Origin: CALHVR01 sp963528625
Lineage (GTDB): Bacteria > Fusobacteriota > Fusobacteriia > Fusobacteriales > Leptotrichiaceae
DNA length: 60,761 nt
NCBI GenBank assembly: GCA_963528625.1
Contig: CAURVQ010000008.1
Coordinates: 1 to 60,761 of the forward strand
Direction: 5' to 3'
The notes beneath the pieces were generated by a model. That model made no database searches. It was not told the DNA's origin and worked only from the letters and a program-made list of their open reading frames with translations. Positions 43,248 through 51,656 of the stretch are shown in pieces (within the stretch, counting starts at the first letter, position 1; every line of letters begins with the position of its first letter). The translations under genes and the position numbers were made by a program.

Positions 43248-43263
43248 CTAGAAGGGTGAAAAC

Positions 43264-44169
43264 ATGATAAAAGAAAAAATAATAATAGGAACAAGGGGAA
43301 GTATTTTAGCGTTAGCACAAGCAGAAAAAGTAAAAGAAATGTTAGAGGAAAAAAATAAAAATGTAGAAATTGAGTTAAAAGTAATTGTAACTAAAGGAGA
43401 TAGAGATTTTAGAGATTTTAAAAAAATACAGGGGACATCACAAAAAGATTTATTCGTAAAAGAAATAGAAAAAGAAATGTTGGAAGGAATTATTGATTTA
43501 GCTGTTCATTCTCTAAAAGATATGCCACAAGAAACTCCAGAAGGACTGTTTAACGCTTGTTTTCCATTAAGAGAAGATAATGCAGATGTTTTAATTTCAA
43601 AAAATAATAAAACTTTAATGGAATTAGAAACTAACAGTGTTATAGGAACAGGAAGTACAAGAAGAGAAGTAGAGTTGTTGAATTTGAGAAAAGATATACA
43701 AATTAAACCTATAAGAGGAAATATTCATACAAGATTGAAAAAATTAGATGATGGGGAATACGATGCTATTATTTTAGCAGCTGCAGGACTTAAAAGAGTT
43801 GGGCTTGATAGCAGAATAACTGAAAGATTTAATTCACAAGATTTTATTCCAGCTCCCGGACAAGGAATTTTATGTATTCAATGTAGAGAGAATGATGAAA
43901 AAATATTAAAATTATTAGAAACTTTAGAAGATAAAGAAGTAAGAATAATGTGTGAAACTGAAAGGGAATTTTCAAGAATATTTGACGGTGGATGTCATAC
44001 ACCGATAGGATGTTCATCAAAAATAAAAGGAGAAAACATTGAAATACAAGGGATGTTTAATCATAATGGGAAAAGAATTTTTGAAAAAATCACAGGATCT
44101 AAATATGATGGAGTAAAATTGGCAAGAGAACTTGCTAATAAAATAAAAGGAGTTGTGGGAAATGAGTAA
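43264..44169 (+). CDS. hemC: hydroxymethylbilane synthase (porphobilinogen deaminase)
   Basis: Joins four porphobilinogens into hydroxymethylbilane. Signatures: IIGTRGSILALAQAE at the start, DLAVHSLKDMP, RGNIHTRLKKLDDGEYDAIILA and the cofactor cysteine Cys244 in FDGGCHTPIG, which holds the dipyrromethane primer. Length 301 aa is normal. It is 16 bases after hemA, and its final codons overlap the cobA-hemD fusion gene by 8 bases. The substrate-making enzyme HemB is not encoded in this cluster. Confidence 0.96.
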   Translation: MIKEKIIIGTRGSILALAQAEKVKEMLEEKNKNVEIELKVIVTKGDRDFRDFKKIQGTSQKDLFVKEIEKEMLEGIIDLAVHSLKDMPQETPEGLFNACFPLREDNADVLISKNNKTLMELETNSVIGTGSTRREVELLNLRKDIQIKPIRGNIHTRLKKLDDGEYDAIILAAAGLKRVGLDSRITERFNSQDFIPAPGQGILCIQCRENDEKILKLLETLEDKEVRIMCETEREFSRIFDGGCHTPIGCSSKIKGENIEIQGMFNHNGKRIFEKITGSKYDGVKLARELANKIKGVVGNE

Positions 44170-45688
44170 TAAAAATATGAAAAATGGAAAAGTTTATATA
44201 GCAGGTGCAGGTTGTGGGGACGAAAAGTTAATAACAGTTAAGTTGAAGGAAGTTGTACAAGAAGCAGAGTGTATAGTTTATGATAGATTAGTAAATGAAA
44301 ATATATTAAATTTTGCTAAAAAAGATGTAGAATTAATTTATATGGGAAAAGAAAATACTGAAGGTGGCGAATTACAAGAAAAAATAAACAAGACAATAGT
44401 AGAAAAAGGACTAGAAGGTAAAAAAGTTTTAAGATTAAAAGGTGGGGATCCATTTGTATTTGGGCGTGGAGGAGAAGAAATTGAAAGTCTTGTAGAAAAT
44501 GGTATTGAATTTGAAGTAATTCCGGGGATAACATCAGCTATAGCTGTTCCAGCGTATGCAGGAATACCTGTAACGCATAGAGGAATTAATACATCATTTC
44601 ATATATTTACAGGGCATACAAAGATTGATGGTAAAGATTTAGATTTTGAAACAATAGCTAAATTACAAGGGACATTAATATTTTTAATGGGACTTAGTAA
44701 TCTTGAAAAAATATTAGAAAATTTAATAAAATATGGGAAAGATTCAAAAACTCCAGTTGCAATTATAAAGAATGGAACAACAACACGACAGCAAGTATTT
44801 ACAGGAACAATGGAAACGATAGCTGAAATTATTAGAAAAAATAATGTGAAATCTCCAGTAATTATTTTGATAGGAGAAGTTGTTAATTTAAGAGAAACGA
44901 TGAAATGGGTTGAAAAGAAAGAATTATTTGGTAAAAATATCTTAGTGACTAGAAATAAAGAAAAACAAGAAAAAATTATAGATAAAATAAATAGAGCTGG
45001 TGGGCAAGGAATAAACGCACCATTTATTGACATTGAATATATTGATTTTGAAATGCCAGATTTATCACAATATTCAGCACTTTTATTTAATAGTATAAAT
45101 TCTGTAATCGGTTTTATGAAAAAAGTAAAAGATATTAGAGTGCTAGGAAATATTAAAATTGGAGTTGTTGGAGAAAAAACTGCTGAGGAAATAGAAAAAT
45201 ATAAAATTATTCCTGATTTTTATCCTAAAGAATATACGGTTGAAAGACTTGCTAGTGAAAGTGTGAATTACATTGGAGAAAATGAAAAAGCCTTATTTAT
45301 AGTGTCGGACATTTCGCCAGTGAAAGAACAAAAATATTCAGAGTTATATAATAGAAATTATGAAAAATTAGTAGTTTATAAAACAAAAAAAGTGAGTTAT
45401 TCTTTTGAAAAAATGTTAGATTATCTAAATAAAAGTGATATTTTGATGTTTTTAAGTTCATCTACATTTGAGTCATTTATGGAAAATTTAGGAGTAAAAA
45501 AAGGGCAAAAAATTGAGGAAATTTTAGATGAGGAAATAGTACAAAAATTAAAAAATAAAATGATTACATCTATTGGACCTGTTACAACAAAAACTATAAA
45601 ATCTTATGGTTTAGAAGTAGAAATTGAAGCAAAAAATTATACGGAAGAAGGATTGTTTGAAGCTATAAAAGAAAAAATTAAAATCTAA
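44162..45688 (+). CDS. cobA-hemD: uroporphyrinogen-III methyltransferase/synthase fusion
   Basis: A 508-residue bifunctional protein. Residues about 7-245 are the SAM-dependent uroporphyrinogen-III C-methyltransferase (VYIAGAGCGDEKL, VLRLKGGDPFVFGRGGEE, VIPGITSAIAVPAYAGIPVTHR), making precorrin-2. Residues about 255-505 are a HemD uroporphyrinogen-III synthase (LVTRNKEK onward, FNSINSV, GVVGEKTAEE, SIGPVTTKTIKSYG). The same polypeptide closes the ring and methylates it, which would steer flux to corrinoids or siroheme. The start is ATG 44162; TTG 44153 is in frame. Such CobA-HemD fusions occur in several anaerobes. Confidence 0.94.
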   Translation: MSNKNMKNGKVYIAGAGCGDEKLITVKLKEVVQEAECIVYDRLVNENILNFAKKDVELIYMGKENTEGGELQEKINKTIVEKGLEGKKVLRLKGGDPFVFGRGGEEIESLVENGIEFEVIPGITSAIAVPAYAGIPVTHRGINTSFHIFTGHTKIDGKDLDFETIAKLQGTLIFLMGLSNLEKILENLIKYGKDSKTPVAIIKNGTTTRQQVFTGTMETIAEIIRKNNVKSPVIILIGEVVNLRETMKWVEKKELFGKNILVTRNKEKQEKIIDKINRAGGQGINAPFIDIEYIDFEMPDLSQYSALLFNSINSVIGFMKKVKDIRVLGNIKIGVVGEKTAEEIEKYKIIPDFYPKEYTVERLASESVNYIGENEKALFIVSDISPVKEQKYSELYNRNYEKLVVYKTKKVSYSFEKMLDYLNKSDILMFLSSSTFESFMENLGVKKGQKIEEILDEEIVQKLKNKMITSIGPVTTKTIKSYGLEVEIEAKNYTEEGLFEAIKEKIKI

Positions 45689-45771
45689 AGTATAATTAAC
45701 TTGTTTTTATAATATAAGAAATTTTAAATTAATATATTTTAAAATATAAAATGAAATAAGTAGGAGTAAAA

Positions 45772-47064
45772 ATGGATACAAAAAGTTCAAAAGAAATATT
45801 TGTAAGAGCTAAAAAAGCGATACCGGGTGGAGTGAATAGTCCTGTTAGGGCATTTCAGTCAGTAAATAAAGAGTACCCAATCTTTATTAAAGCTGCTAAA
45901 GGGTGTAAACTTTATGACGAGGACGGAAATGAATATATTGATATGATTGGTTCTTGGGGGCCTATGATTTTAGGGCATAATCATCCAGAAGTTCTTGAAA
46001 CTGTAAAAAGTGAGATTGAAAATGGGACATCGTTTGGATTACCGACTAAAAAAGAAGTAGAACTTGCTGAATTAGTAAAAAGTTGTTATAAAGGGATTGA
46101 TAAAATAAGACTTACAACATCAGGGACTGAAGCTACAATGGCTGCCGTGAGACTTGCTCGTGCGTATACGGGGAAAAATAAAATACTTAAATTTGAAGGT
46201 TGTTATCATGGACATTCGGACTCATTAATGGTGAAAGCTGGATCAGGACTTTTGACATTTGAGCATCAAGATAGTAATGGAATTACAGAAGGTGTGATGA
46301 AAGACACTATTACTTTACCATTTGGAGATATAGAAAAAATTAAAGAATTAATAGAAAAAGAAAAAGATATAGCTTGTATAATAATGGAACCTATACCAGC
46401 AAATATGGGACTTGTGGAAACTGATAAAAAATATTTACAAGAAGTAAGAGATTTGACACAAAAAGAGAATATTGTATTAATTTTTGATGAAGTAATAAGT
46501 GGATTTAGAGTATCACTTGGAGGAGCTGCAGAATATTTTGGAATTAAGCCTGATTTAATAACTTTAGGTAAAATAATAGGTGGAGGGTATCCGGTTGGAG
46601 CTTTCGGTGGTAAAGAGGAAATAATGAATTTAGTGTCACCAGTTGGAGGAGTTTATCATGCAGGGACTTTATCAGGAAATCCTGTATCAGTTTCAGCTGG
46701 AATAAAAACTATTTCAATATTAAAAAATAGACCGGAAATTTATAGAGAAATAAATGAAAAAACTAAAAAAATAGTAGAAGGAATAAGAAAATTAATAGAA
46801 AAATATGAAATTCCTGCAACAATAAATAGTGTTGGAAGTTTATATACAATTTTCTTCTCAAAAAATAAAGTAAAAACACTTAAAGATGCAATAAATACAG
46901 ATGATAAATTGTACGAAATATATTTTACAACTATGTTGGAAAACGGTATAATTGCACCGCCATCAAAATATGAGGCTCATTTTATATCTTTAGCTCATAG
47001 TTTTGAAGATATAAAAAAAATATTGGGAACAGTGGAAAAAGCATTTAAAAATATGAAAAAATAA
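45772..47064 (+). CDS. hemL: glutamate-1-semialdehyde 2,1-aminomutase
   Basis: PLP enzyme converting glutamate semialdehyde to 5-aminolevulinate, the next step after HemA. The start AKKAIPGGVNSPVRAFQSV, SWGPMILGHNHPEV, GTEATMAAVRLARAYTGK, the aspartate in IFDEVISGFR and the PLP lysine Lys267 in TLGKIIGGGYPVGAFGG are diagnostic. Length 430 aa is normal. TAGGAG precedes the ATG. The 83-base gap after the cobA-hemD gene may hold a promoter, but none is convincing. Confidence 0.97.
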   Translation: MDTKSSKEIFVRAKKAIPGGVNSPVRAFQSVNKEYPIFIKAAKGCKLYDEDGNEYIDMIGSWGPMILGHNHPEVLETVKSEIENGTSFGLPTKKEVELAELVKSCYKGIDKIRLTTSGTEATMAAVRLARAYTGKNKILKFEGCYHGHSDSLMVKAGSGLLTFEHQDSNGITEGVMKDTITLPFGDIEKIKELIEKEKDIACIIMEPIPANMGLVETDKKYLQEVRDLTQKENIVLIFDEVISGFRVSLGGAAEYFGIKPDLITLGKIIGGGYPVGAFGGKEEIMNLVSPVGGVYHAGTLSGNPVSVSAGIKTISILKNRPEIYREINEKTKKIVEGIRKLIEKYEIPATINSVGSLYTIFFSKNKVKTLKDAINTDDKLYEIYFTTMLENGIIAPPSKYEAHFISLAHSFEDIKKILGTVEKAFKNMKK

Positions 47065-47115
47065 ACTGTTGAGCGGAGGAGTTATATATATTAAAAATAT
47101 ATTGAAATAAAAATT

Positions 47116-48168
47116 ATGGTAAAATTAGATGAAGTTTTGAAAAATATAGAACCAATAAGTAAAGAGCGAATGCAAAAAAAAGAAAAAGAGTTGAGTTCCC
47201 TTTTAAAAATACCAAAAGGACTTGGGAAACTTGAAGAATTAGCAATTCAATTAGAAGGAATACAGGAGAATTATGAAGTAAATAAACGAATGGCACTTGT
47301 AATGGCGGCAGATAATGGTGTAGAGAGAGAAGGAGTAAGTTTTTCAAAAAGAATTATAACACAATATGTTGTAGAAGCTATGATAAAAGGACATTCTTCT
47401 ATAAATGCGTTAGCTAAAACATTTGGAGCAGATGTAGTGGCAGTAGATTTAGGTATAGATAAAAGTTGTGATATAAATAATGAAGTGGATTTGTCAGGAA
47501 TTATTAATGAAAAACTTATGGAATTTGGAACAAATAATATTGTAGAAGAGCCAGCTATGACTTATAAAATTGCAAAAAGAGCAATTGAAATAGGTATAGA
47601 AAAAGTAGATGAATTTGTAAAAAAAGGATATAATTTATTTACTGCTGGTGAAATGGGAATAGGAAATACAACAACAAGTAGTGCAATTTTACATGTATTT
47701 ACTGGATTGCCGTTAGATGATATTGTAGGGCATGGCAGCGGAATAAGTGATGAAACATTAGAGCATAAAAAAAATATAATAAAAAAAGCAATAAATATGA
47801 ATAAAATAAATAATGATGATCCGATAGATGTTTTAGCAAAAATAGGAGGACTTGATATAGCTGGAATGACAGGAATTTATATTGGATGTGCTAAAAATAA
47901 AGTACCTGTTGTAATTGATGGAATAATATCAGCTATTGCAGCATTAATTGCGTATAAATTAAATCCAATAGTTAGAGATTATATGATAGAATCTAATATA
48001 GGTAAAGAGCCAGGAGAAAAATATATAATGAAAGAAATGAATTTTGATCCGGGACTTTTTATGAAAATGAATTTAGGTGAGGGAACAGGTGCGATTTTAA
48101 TGTTTCCTATGATTGATGCGGCACTAAATATAACGAAAATTGTTGGGAAGTATCCTGAAATCTTGTAA
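47116..48168 (+). CDS. cobT: nicotinate-nucleotide-dimethylbenzimidazole phosphoribosyltransferase
   Basis: CobT activates the lower-ligand base of cobalamin. Seen are the start region IPKGLGKLEELAIQL, VMAADNGVEREGVS, AGEMGIGNTTTSSAIL (phosphate-binding and catalytic region), VGHGSGISDE, DGIISAIAALIAYKLNP and the C-terminal NLGEGTGAILMFPMIDAAL. Length 350 aa is normal. The only strong ribosome binding site, GCGGAGGAG (47073-47081), is about 35 bases before the ATG; an ATATATT/AATATAT hairpin in between could bring them closer. The upstream frame is closed, so no longer form exists. Confidence 0.95.
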   Translation: MVKLDEVLKNIEPISKERMQKKEKELSSLLKIPKGLGKLEELAIQLEGIQENYEVNKRMALVMAADNGVEREGVSFSKRIITQYVVEAMIKGHSSINALAKTFGADVVAVDLGIDKSCDINNEVDLSGIINEKLMEFGTNNIVEEPAMTYKIAKRAIEIGIEKVDEFVKKGYNLFTAGEMGIGNTTTSSAILHVFTGLPLDDIVGHGSGISDETLEHKKNIIKKAINMNKINNDDPIDVLAKIGGLDIAGMTGIYIGCAKNKVPVVIDGIISAIAALIAYKLNPIVRDYMIESNIGKEPGEKYIMKEMNFDPGLFMKMNLGEGTGAILMFPMIDAALNITKIVGKYPEIL

Positions 48169-48200
48169 AAAATAAATTTATAAAGAATAGAAAGGAAATA

Positions 48201-48809
48201 ATGAAACTATATTTATTAAGGCATGGAAAAACAATATGGAATGTAGAGGAAAGATTTCAAGGGCAACTTGATTCTTCTTTGACAGAAGACGGGATATTAA
48301 AAATAAAAGAAACGGCAAAAAAGCTTGAAAACATTAGATTTGAGAAAATATATACAAGTGAAATGGATAGAACAATAAATACAGCTAAAATAATTATAGA
48401 AAATAGTAAGATTACTGAAAATAAAAAAATAGAGTTTGTAAAAATGTCAGAGTTAAATGAAATACATTTTGGGAATTGGCAAGGAATGACATATGAAGAA
48501 ATTTATGAAAAATATCCTGAAAATGGAAATAACTATTTTAATAATCCTAAAAAATATAATTCTAAAGAGAATAATGGAGAAGATTTACTTGCTGGATTGA
48601 AAAGATTTTTGAATGGATTAATGAAAATAGTCCAAGAAAATCAAGAATTAGAGAGAAATATTTTAGTTGTCACTCATGGAACAGTAATAGAATTATTTTT
48701 AAATTATATTGATAATAAGTCTGTTTGTGATTTAGATGAAAGAAAATTAATTGGAAATGCAGAATATAAAATTTATGAATATATAGAAAATAAATTTGTT
48801 GAAATTTAA
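48201..48809 (+). CDS. cobC: histidine phosphatase, CobC-like (alpha-ribazole phosphatase)
   Basis: A 202-residue phosphoglycerate-mutase-type phosphatase. The catalytic LLRHGKTIWN (RHG) is at residues 4-13, and ELNEIHFGNWQGMTYEEI plus VVTHGTVIELF complete the site. Location right after cobT points to CobC, which removes the phosphate from alpha-ribazole phosphate or its cobalamin derivative. By sequence alone it could be another PGM-like phosphatase. AAAGGAAA precedes the ATG. A strong terminator follows. Confidence 0.82.
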   Translation: MKLYLLRHGKTIWNVEERFQGQLDSSLTEDGILKIKETAKKLENIRFEKIYTSEMDRTINTAKIIIENSKITENKKIEFVKMSELNEIHFGNWQGMTYEEIYEKYPENGNNYFNNPKKYNSKENNGEDLLAGLKRFLNGLMKIVQENQELERNILVVTHGTVIELFLNYIDNKSVCDLDERKLIGNAEYKIYEYIENKFVEI

Positions 48810-48852
48810 TTATGAGATTAATAAATAAATTAAATTTAGTTTAAGAATGTAG

Positions 48853-48888
48853 AAAAAAGGTACACATAAAAAATAAGTGTACCTTTTT
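48853..48888. terminator. bidirectional terminator after cobC
   Basis: AAAAAGGTACAC (ending 48865) and GTGTACCTTTTT (48877-48888) form a perfect 12-bp stem with an 11-base A-rich loop. The T-run on one side and A-run on the other let it work on both strands. Confidence 0.9.
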
Positions 48889-48901
48889 ATTAATGAGTAA
48901 T

Positions 48902-49057
48902 TTAGTAATTATCTAAAACCAGTCTACCGTTCCTACTGAATTTTTGGTTGCCTGTAAATGTAACAGGTGGTAGCCATTTATATGATTTGTACAGGATCCG
49001 TGCAAAGTTTGTAACCGCCGTGATTATTCTGAAACAAAAAATATAGGGATGACCCCA
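48902..49057 (-). pseudogene. G+C-rich island: gene remnant or structured RNA
   Basis: The stretch from about 48905 to 49110 is far richer in G and C than its surroundings. On the minus strand an open frame of 51 codons without an ATG (from 49057 to TAA at 48902) has a protein-like composition: FARILYKSYKWLPP, then TGNQKFSRNGRLVLDNY, ending just before the bidirectional terminator. It could be the tail of a lost gene or mobile element. A second minus frame, with ATG at 49058, encodes a 28-residue peptide. Small stems such as CCTGT/ACAGG and the palindromic GGATCC could instead mean an RNA. I do not recognise the family. Confidence 0.4.
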
Positions 49058-49157
49058 TTAAAAAAGAGTAAAGCCCAAAAATTGTATAGAAGGTCACGAA
49101 TAGACCAGAAATATAGTCATATTATATAATGAATAGAGATTTATGTCAAATTTTTCT

Positions 49158-49186
49158 TTGAAAAATAGATGTTTTTTTGATACAAT
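49158..49186 (+). promoter_or_regulatory. promoter of the DUF1275 gene
   Basis: TTGAAA (49158-49163), 17 bases, TACAAT (49181-49186), about 38 bases before the start codon. Confidence 0.75.
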
Positions 49187-49223
49187 AACACTATGAAAAG
49201 TAAAGATGAAATGGAGGAAATTA

Positions 49224-49916
49224 ATGACAGTAAAATTAAAGCAACCATCTGATACAATTAGACTTTTAATTTTATTATGTTTTGTTGGAGGAATTACAGA
49301 TACATATACATATTTTGTAAGAGGACAAGTTTTTGTAAATGCACAAACAGGAAATTTAATAAATATGTCAATGCATATAATGAAAAGTGAGTGGAAAGAA
49401 GCGGGATATTATTTATTTCCTTTATCAATTTTTACTCTTGGGATTTTTAGTGCTGAAGTTTTAAGAGGTCATTTAAAGGAAATTAATGCGAGAAATGATA
49501 AGATACTTCATTGGCGACAAATTATACTGCTTGTTGAGGTTATTATATTTACATTAGTAGCATTTGTACCAAGTGGAAAATATGATGTTTTTGTAAATAT
49601 GGCGTTATCATATGTTTCTGCATTACAATATCAAACATTTAAAAAAACATATGGAAGTGTAGTGGCAACTACAATGTGTACTGGTAATTTAAGAAATGGA
49701 ACTGAATGGCTTTACCAATATGTAATGAAGCGAAAAGAAGAAGATAAAAAAAAGGTAGTAATTTATTTTGGATCAATTTTATATTTTATAACAGGTTGTT
49801 TAATTTGTTCGTTTATAATTACTCATATAAAAGTTAAAGAGCATACGATATTATTTACTTTGCCGTTTGCGATATTAGCGTTTCATTATATGAAAAATAA
49901 AAATAATAATTTTTAA
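49224..49916 (+). CDS. DUF1275 (YoaK) family membrane protein
   Basis: A 230-residue membrane protein with six predicted helices. The start LLILLCFVGGITDTYTYFVRGQVFVNAQTGNLINM matches DUF1275 (G-G-x-x-D, then A-x-TGN), and the mid-part QYQTFKKTYGSVVATTMCTGNLRNGTEWL repeats the TGN pattern. Function unknown; it is often proposed as a transporter. ATG 49224 is chosen because ATGGAGGAAATTA supplies the binding site, excluding the longer frame from 49206. Confidence 0.88.
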   Translation: MTVKLKQPSDTIRLLILLCFVGGITDTYTYFVRGQVFVNAQTGNLINMSMHIMKSEWKEAGYYLFPLSIFTLGIFSAEVLRGHLKEINARNDKILHWRQIILLVEVIIFTLVAFVPSGKYDVFVNMALSYVSALQYQTFKKTYGSVVATTMCTGNLRNGTEWLYQYVMKRKEEDKKKVVIYFGSILYFITGCLICSFIITHIKVKEHTILFTLPFAILAFHYMKNKNNNF

Positions 49917-49936
49917 GAAAAAAAGAAAGAAGAAAA

Positions 49937-50761
49937 ATGAAAAAATTTATATTAATATCATTTTTTATAATAGCGTTAAAAAATTTTGCTTTTATACATA
50001 AAATAGAAAAAGTGAAAAGTGAAATAATGAATAAAAAAATACCTATTACGATAATTTTGCCTAAAGAATATAGTGAAAAGGAAAAATATTCTGTAATATA
50101 TGGATTACACGGTTGGGGTGGTTCATTTAGAAGTTTTGCAAGAGCAAAAAATATAAAAGAATTAGCAGATAAGTATAATGTTATTTTAGTTTTTCCAGAT
50201 GGAAACTGGAATAGCTGGTATATAAATAGTGAAAAAAAGAAAAATTCAAATTATTCAACATTTATATCACAAGAAGTTGTAAATTATGTTGATAGTAAAT
50301 ATTCAACGATAAAGGAAAGAAATCATAGAGCGATTATAGGATTTAGTATGGGAGGATTTGGAGCTTTTTATAATGGTATAAATTATCCAAATGTTTTTGG
50401 GAATATAGGAGATATAAGTGGTGGAGTTTTTGTAGAAAAATGGAAAAGAAAATGGGGTATACATAAAGTTATAAATAATGAGGATTATTCTAAATATAAT
50501 ATAATTGATAATGTAGGTAAATTAAAAGAAAATAATTTTAAAACTAATATTATTATAGATGTGGGAAATAAAGATTTTTTTCTGGAAGATAATAGGGAAT
50601 TACATAAAAAATTGAATGAATTAGAAATTGAGCATACTTATATTGAGAGAAAAGGAAAACATAGAAAAAGTTATTGGGTAAAGTCTTGGGAAATAATGTT
50701 AGAATTTTTTAGTCAAAAATTTAATGAGAGTAATGAAAAAATTGGGGGAATAAAATGGTAA
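49937..50761 (+). CDS. secreted alpha/beta-hydrolase, esterase D-like
   Basis: A 274-residue hydrolase of the putative esterase (Esterase D/Fes, tributyrin esterase-like) family. An N-terminal hydrophobic segment (ILISFFIIALKNFAF) suggests export or membrane anchoring. The core has YGLHGWGGS for the oxyanion hole and the nucleophile elbow GFSMGG (Ser137); GNKDFF and the late His in ERKGKHRKSYW complete a plausible triad. Substrate unknown. The final seven bases overlap the next gene. Confidence 0.85.
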   Translation: MKKFILISFFIIALKNFAFIHKIEKVKSEIMNKKIPITIILPKEYSEKEKYSVIYGLHGWGGSFRSFARAKNIKELADKYNVILVFPDGNWNSWYINSEKKKNSNYSTFISQEVVNYVDSKYSTIKERNHRAIIGFSMGGFGAFYNGINYPNVFGNIGDISGGVFVEKWKRKWGIHKVINNEDYSKYNIIDNVGKLKENNFKTNIIIDVGNKDFFLEDNRELHKKLNELEIEHTYIERKGKHRKSYWVKSWEIMLEFFSQKFNESNEKIGGIKW

Positions 50762-51573
50762 AAGAAAATTTTTTGAAACAATTTCCAAAAGAGGTGGAGT
50801 ACGAAGCGAGTAAACTTTATAACGCTTTGGAAATAGCACAAGAGTATGAAATTATAAGTTATACAGAGGAATTTTATACTCCTAATTTTTGGAAAAAATT
50901 GACAAAAAAGATAAATCAAGTTTTTGTATATACGAATGGAATATTTGAAAATAGTGATAGAAGACAGATTGTATTTATTCCTGAAAGTTATTTTATTCAA
51001 AATGAAATTGATAGGAATAATGAAAATATATTAAAAAATAATTTAGAATATCCAAGTAAATTATTAAAAATTAAAATAAACTCAAAATTTAAAGAGTATT
51101 TACATAAAGATTTTTTAGGAAGTGTAATGGGCTTGAATATAAAAAGAGAATTGATGGGAGATTTAATTTTAGAAGATGGAATTGGCTATATTCCAGTGTC
51201 TGAAAAAATTGTAAATGTAATATTATCAGATTTAAGACAAATTGGTCAAGCTCCTTGTAAAATAGAGGTACTTGATATTTTAAATTTAGAAAAATTACCC
51301 AAATATAAATATGACGATAAAATTGTGACGGTATCATCAAAAAGACTTGATAGTATTGTTGCATCTATTACAAATTTATCGAGAGCAAAAGTAGTTGAGG
51401 CTTTGGAGCGAGGGAAAGTTTTTGTTGATTATTATGTAGAGAAAGATAAAGCTAAAAATGTTGAAATAGGGTCACAAATAACGATAAGAGGTTTTGGGAA
51501 GTATAAACTTTTTGAAGATAGAGGAGAAACAAAAAAAGGAAAAGAAAGAATACTTATAAAGAAATATATTTGA
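50755..51573 (+). CDS. YlmH-like S4-domain RNA-binding protein
   Basis: A 272-residue protein of the YlmH type. The C-terminal S4 domain is SSKRLDSIVASITNLSRAKVVEALERGKVFVDY, and the middle carries HKDFLGSVMGLNIKRELMGDLIL and YIPVSEKIVNVILSDLRQIG, which are diagnostic. YlmH-type proteins act on ribosomal 50S-peptidyl-tRNA complexes in rescue, and near cell division genes in Firmicutes. No division genes are nearby here. It overlaps the esterase gene by 7 bases (ATGGTAA). Confidence 0.9.
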   Translation: MVKENFLKQFPKEVEYEASKLYNALEIAQEYEIISYTEEFYTPNFWKKLTKKINQVFVYTNGIFENSDRRQIVFIPESYFIQNEIDRNNENILKNNLEYPSKLLKIKINSKFKEYLHKDFLGSVMGLNIKRELMGDLILEDGIGYIPVSEKIVNVILSDLRQIGQAPCKIEVLDILNLEKLPKYKYDDKIVTVSSKRLDSIVASITNLSRAKVVEALERGKVFVDYYVEKDKAKNVEIGSQITIRGFGKYKLFEDRGETKKGKERILIKKYI

Positions 51574-51609
51574 TTTTAATTACCTTTTATTTTTAGGAAA
51601 TTAAAATAT
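51574..51609. repeat. inverted repeat after the YlmH gene
   Basis: ATTTTAATT-a-CCT and AGG-a-AATTAAAAT can form a 12-pair hairpin right after the stop codon. There is no T-run directly after it, so it is not a standard terminator; it may stabilise the mRNA end. Confidence 0.45.
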
Positions 51610-51656
51610 TAAAAAAATTTTTTATAAAAAATAAGTAATGAAAAAAGAGGGAAAAT

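Larger units (their letters stand above)
48810..49223. other. intergenic region between cobC and the DUF1275 gene
   Basis: About 410 bases. It contains the bidirectional terminator at 48853-48888, the G+C-rich island at 48905-49110, and the promoter of the DUF1275 gene at 49158-49186. No tRNA or complete gene was found. Confidence 0.6.

Noticed and set aside
48905..49110. tmRNA, RNase P RNA, SRP RNA or T-box in the G+C-rich island
   Set aside because: None of the conserved core sequences of these RNAs is present on either strand; GGTGGTAGCC only loosely recalls a T-box sequence.
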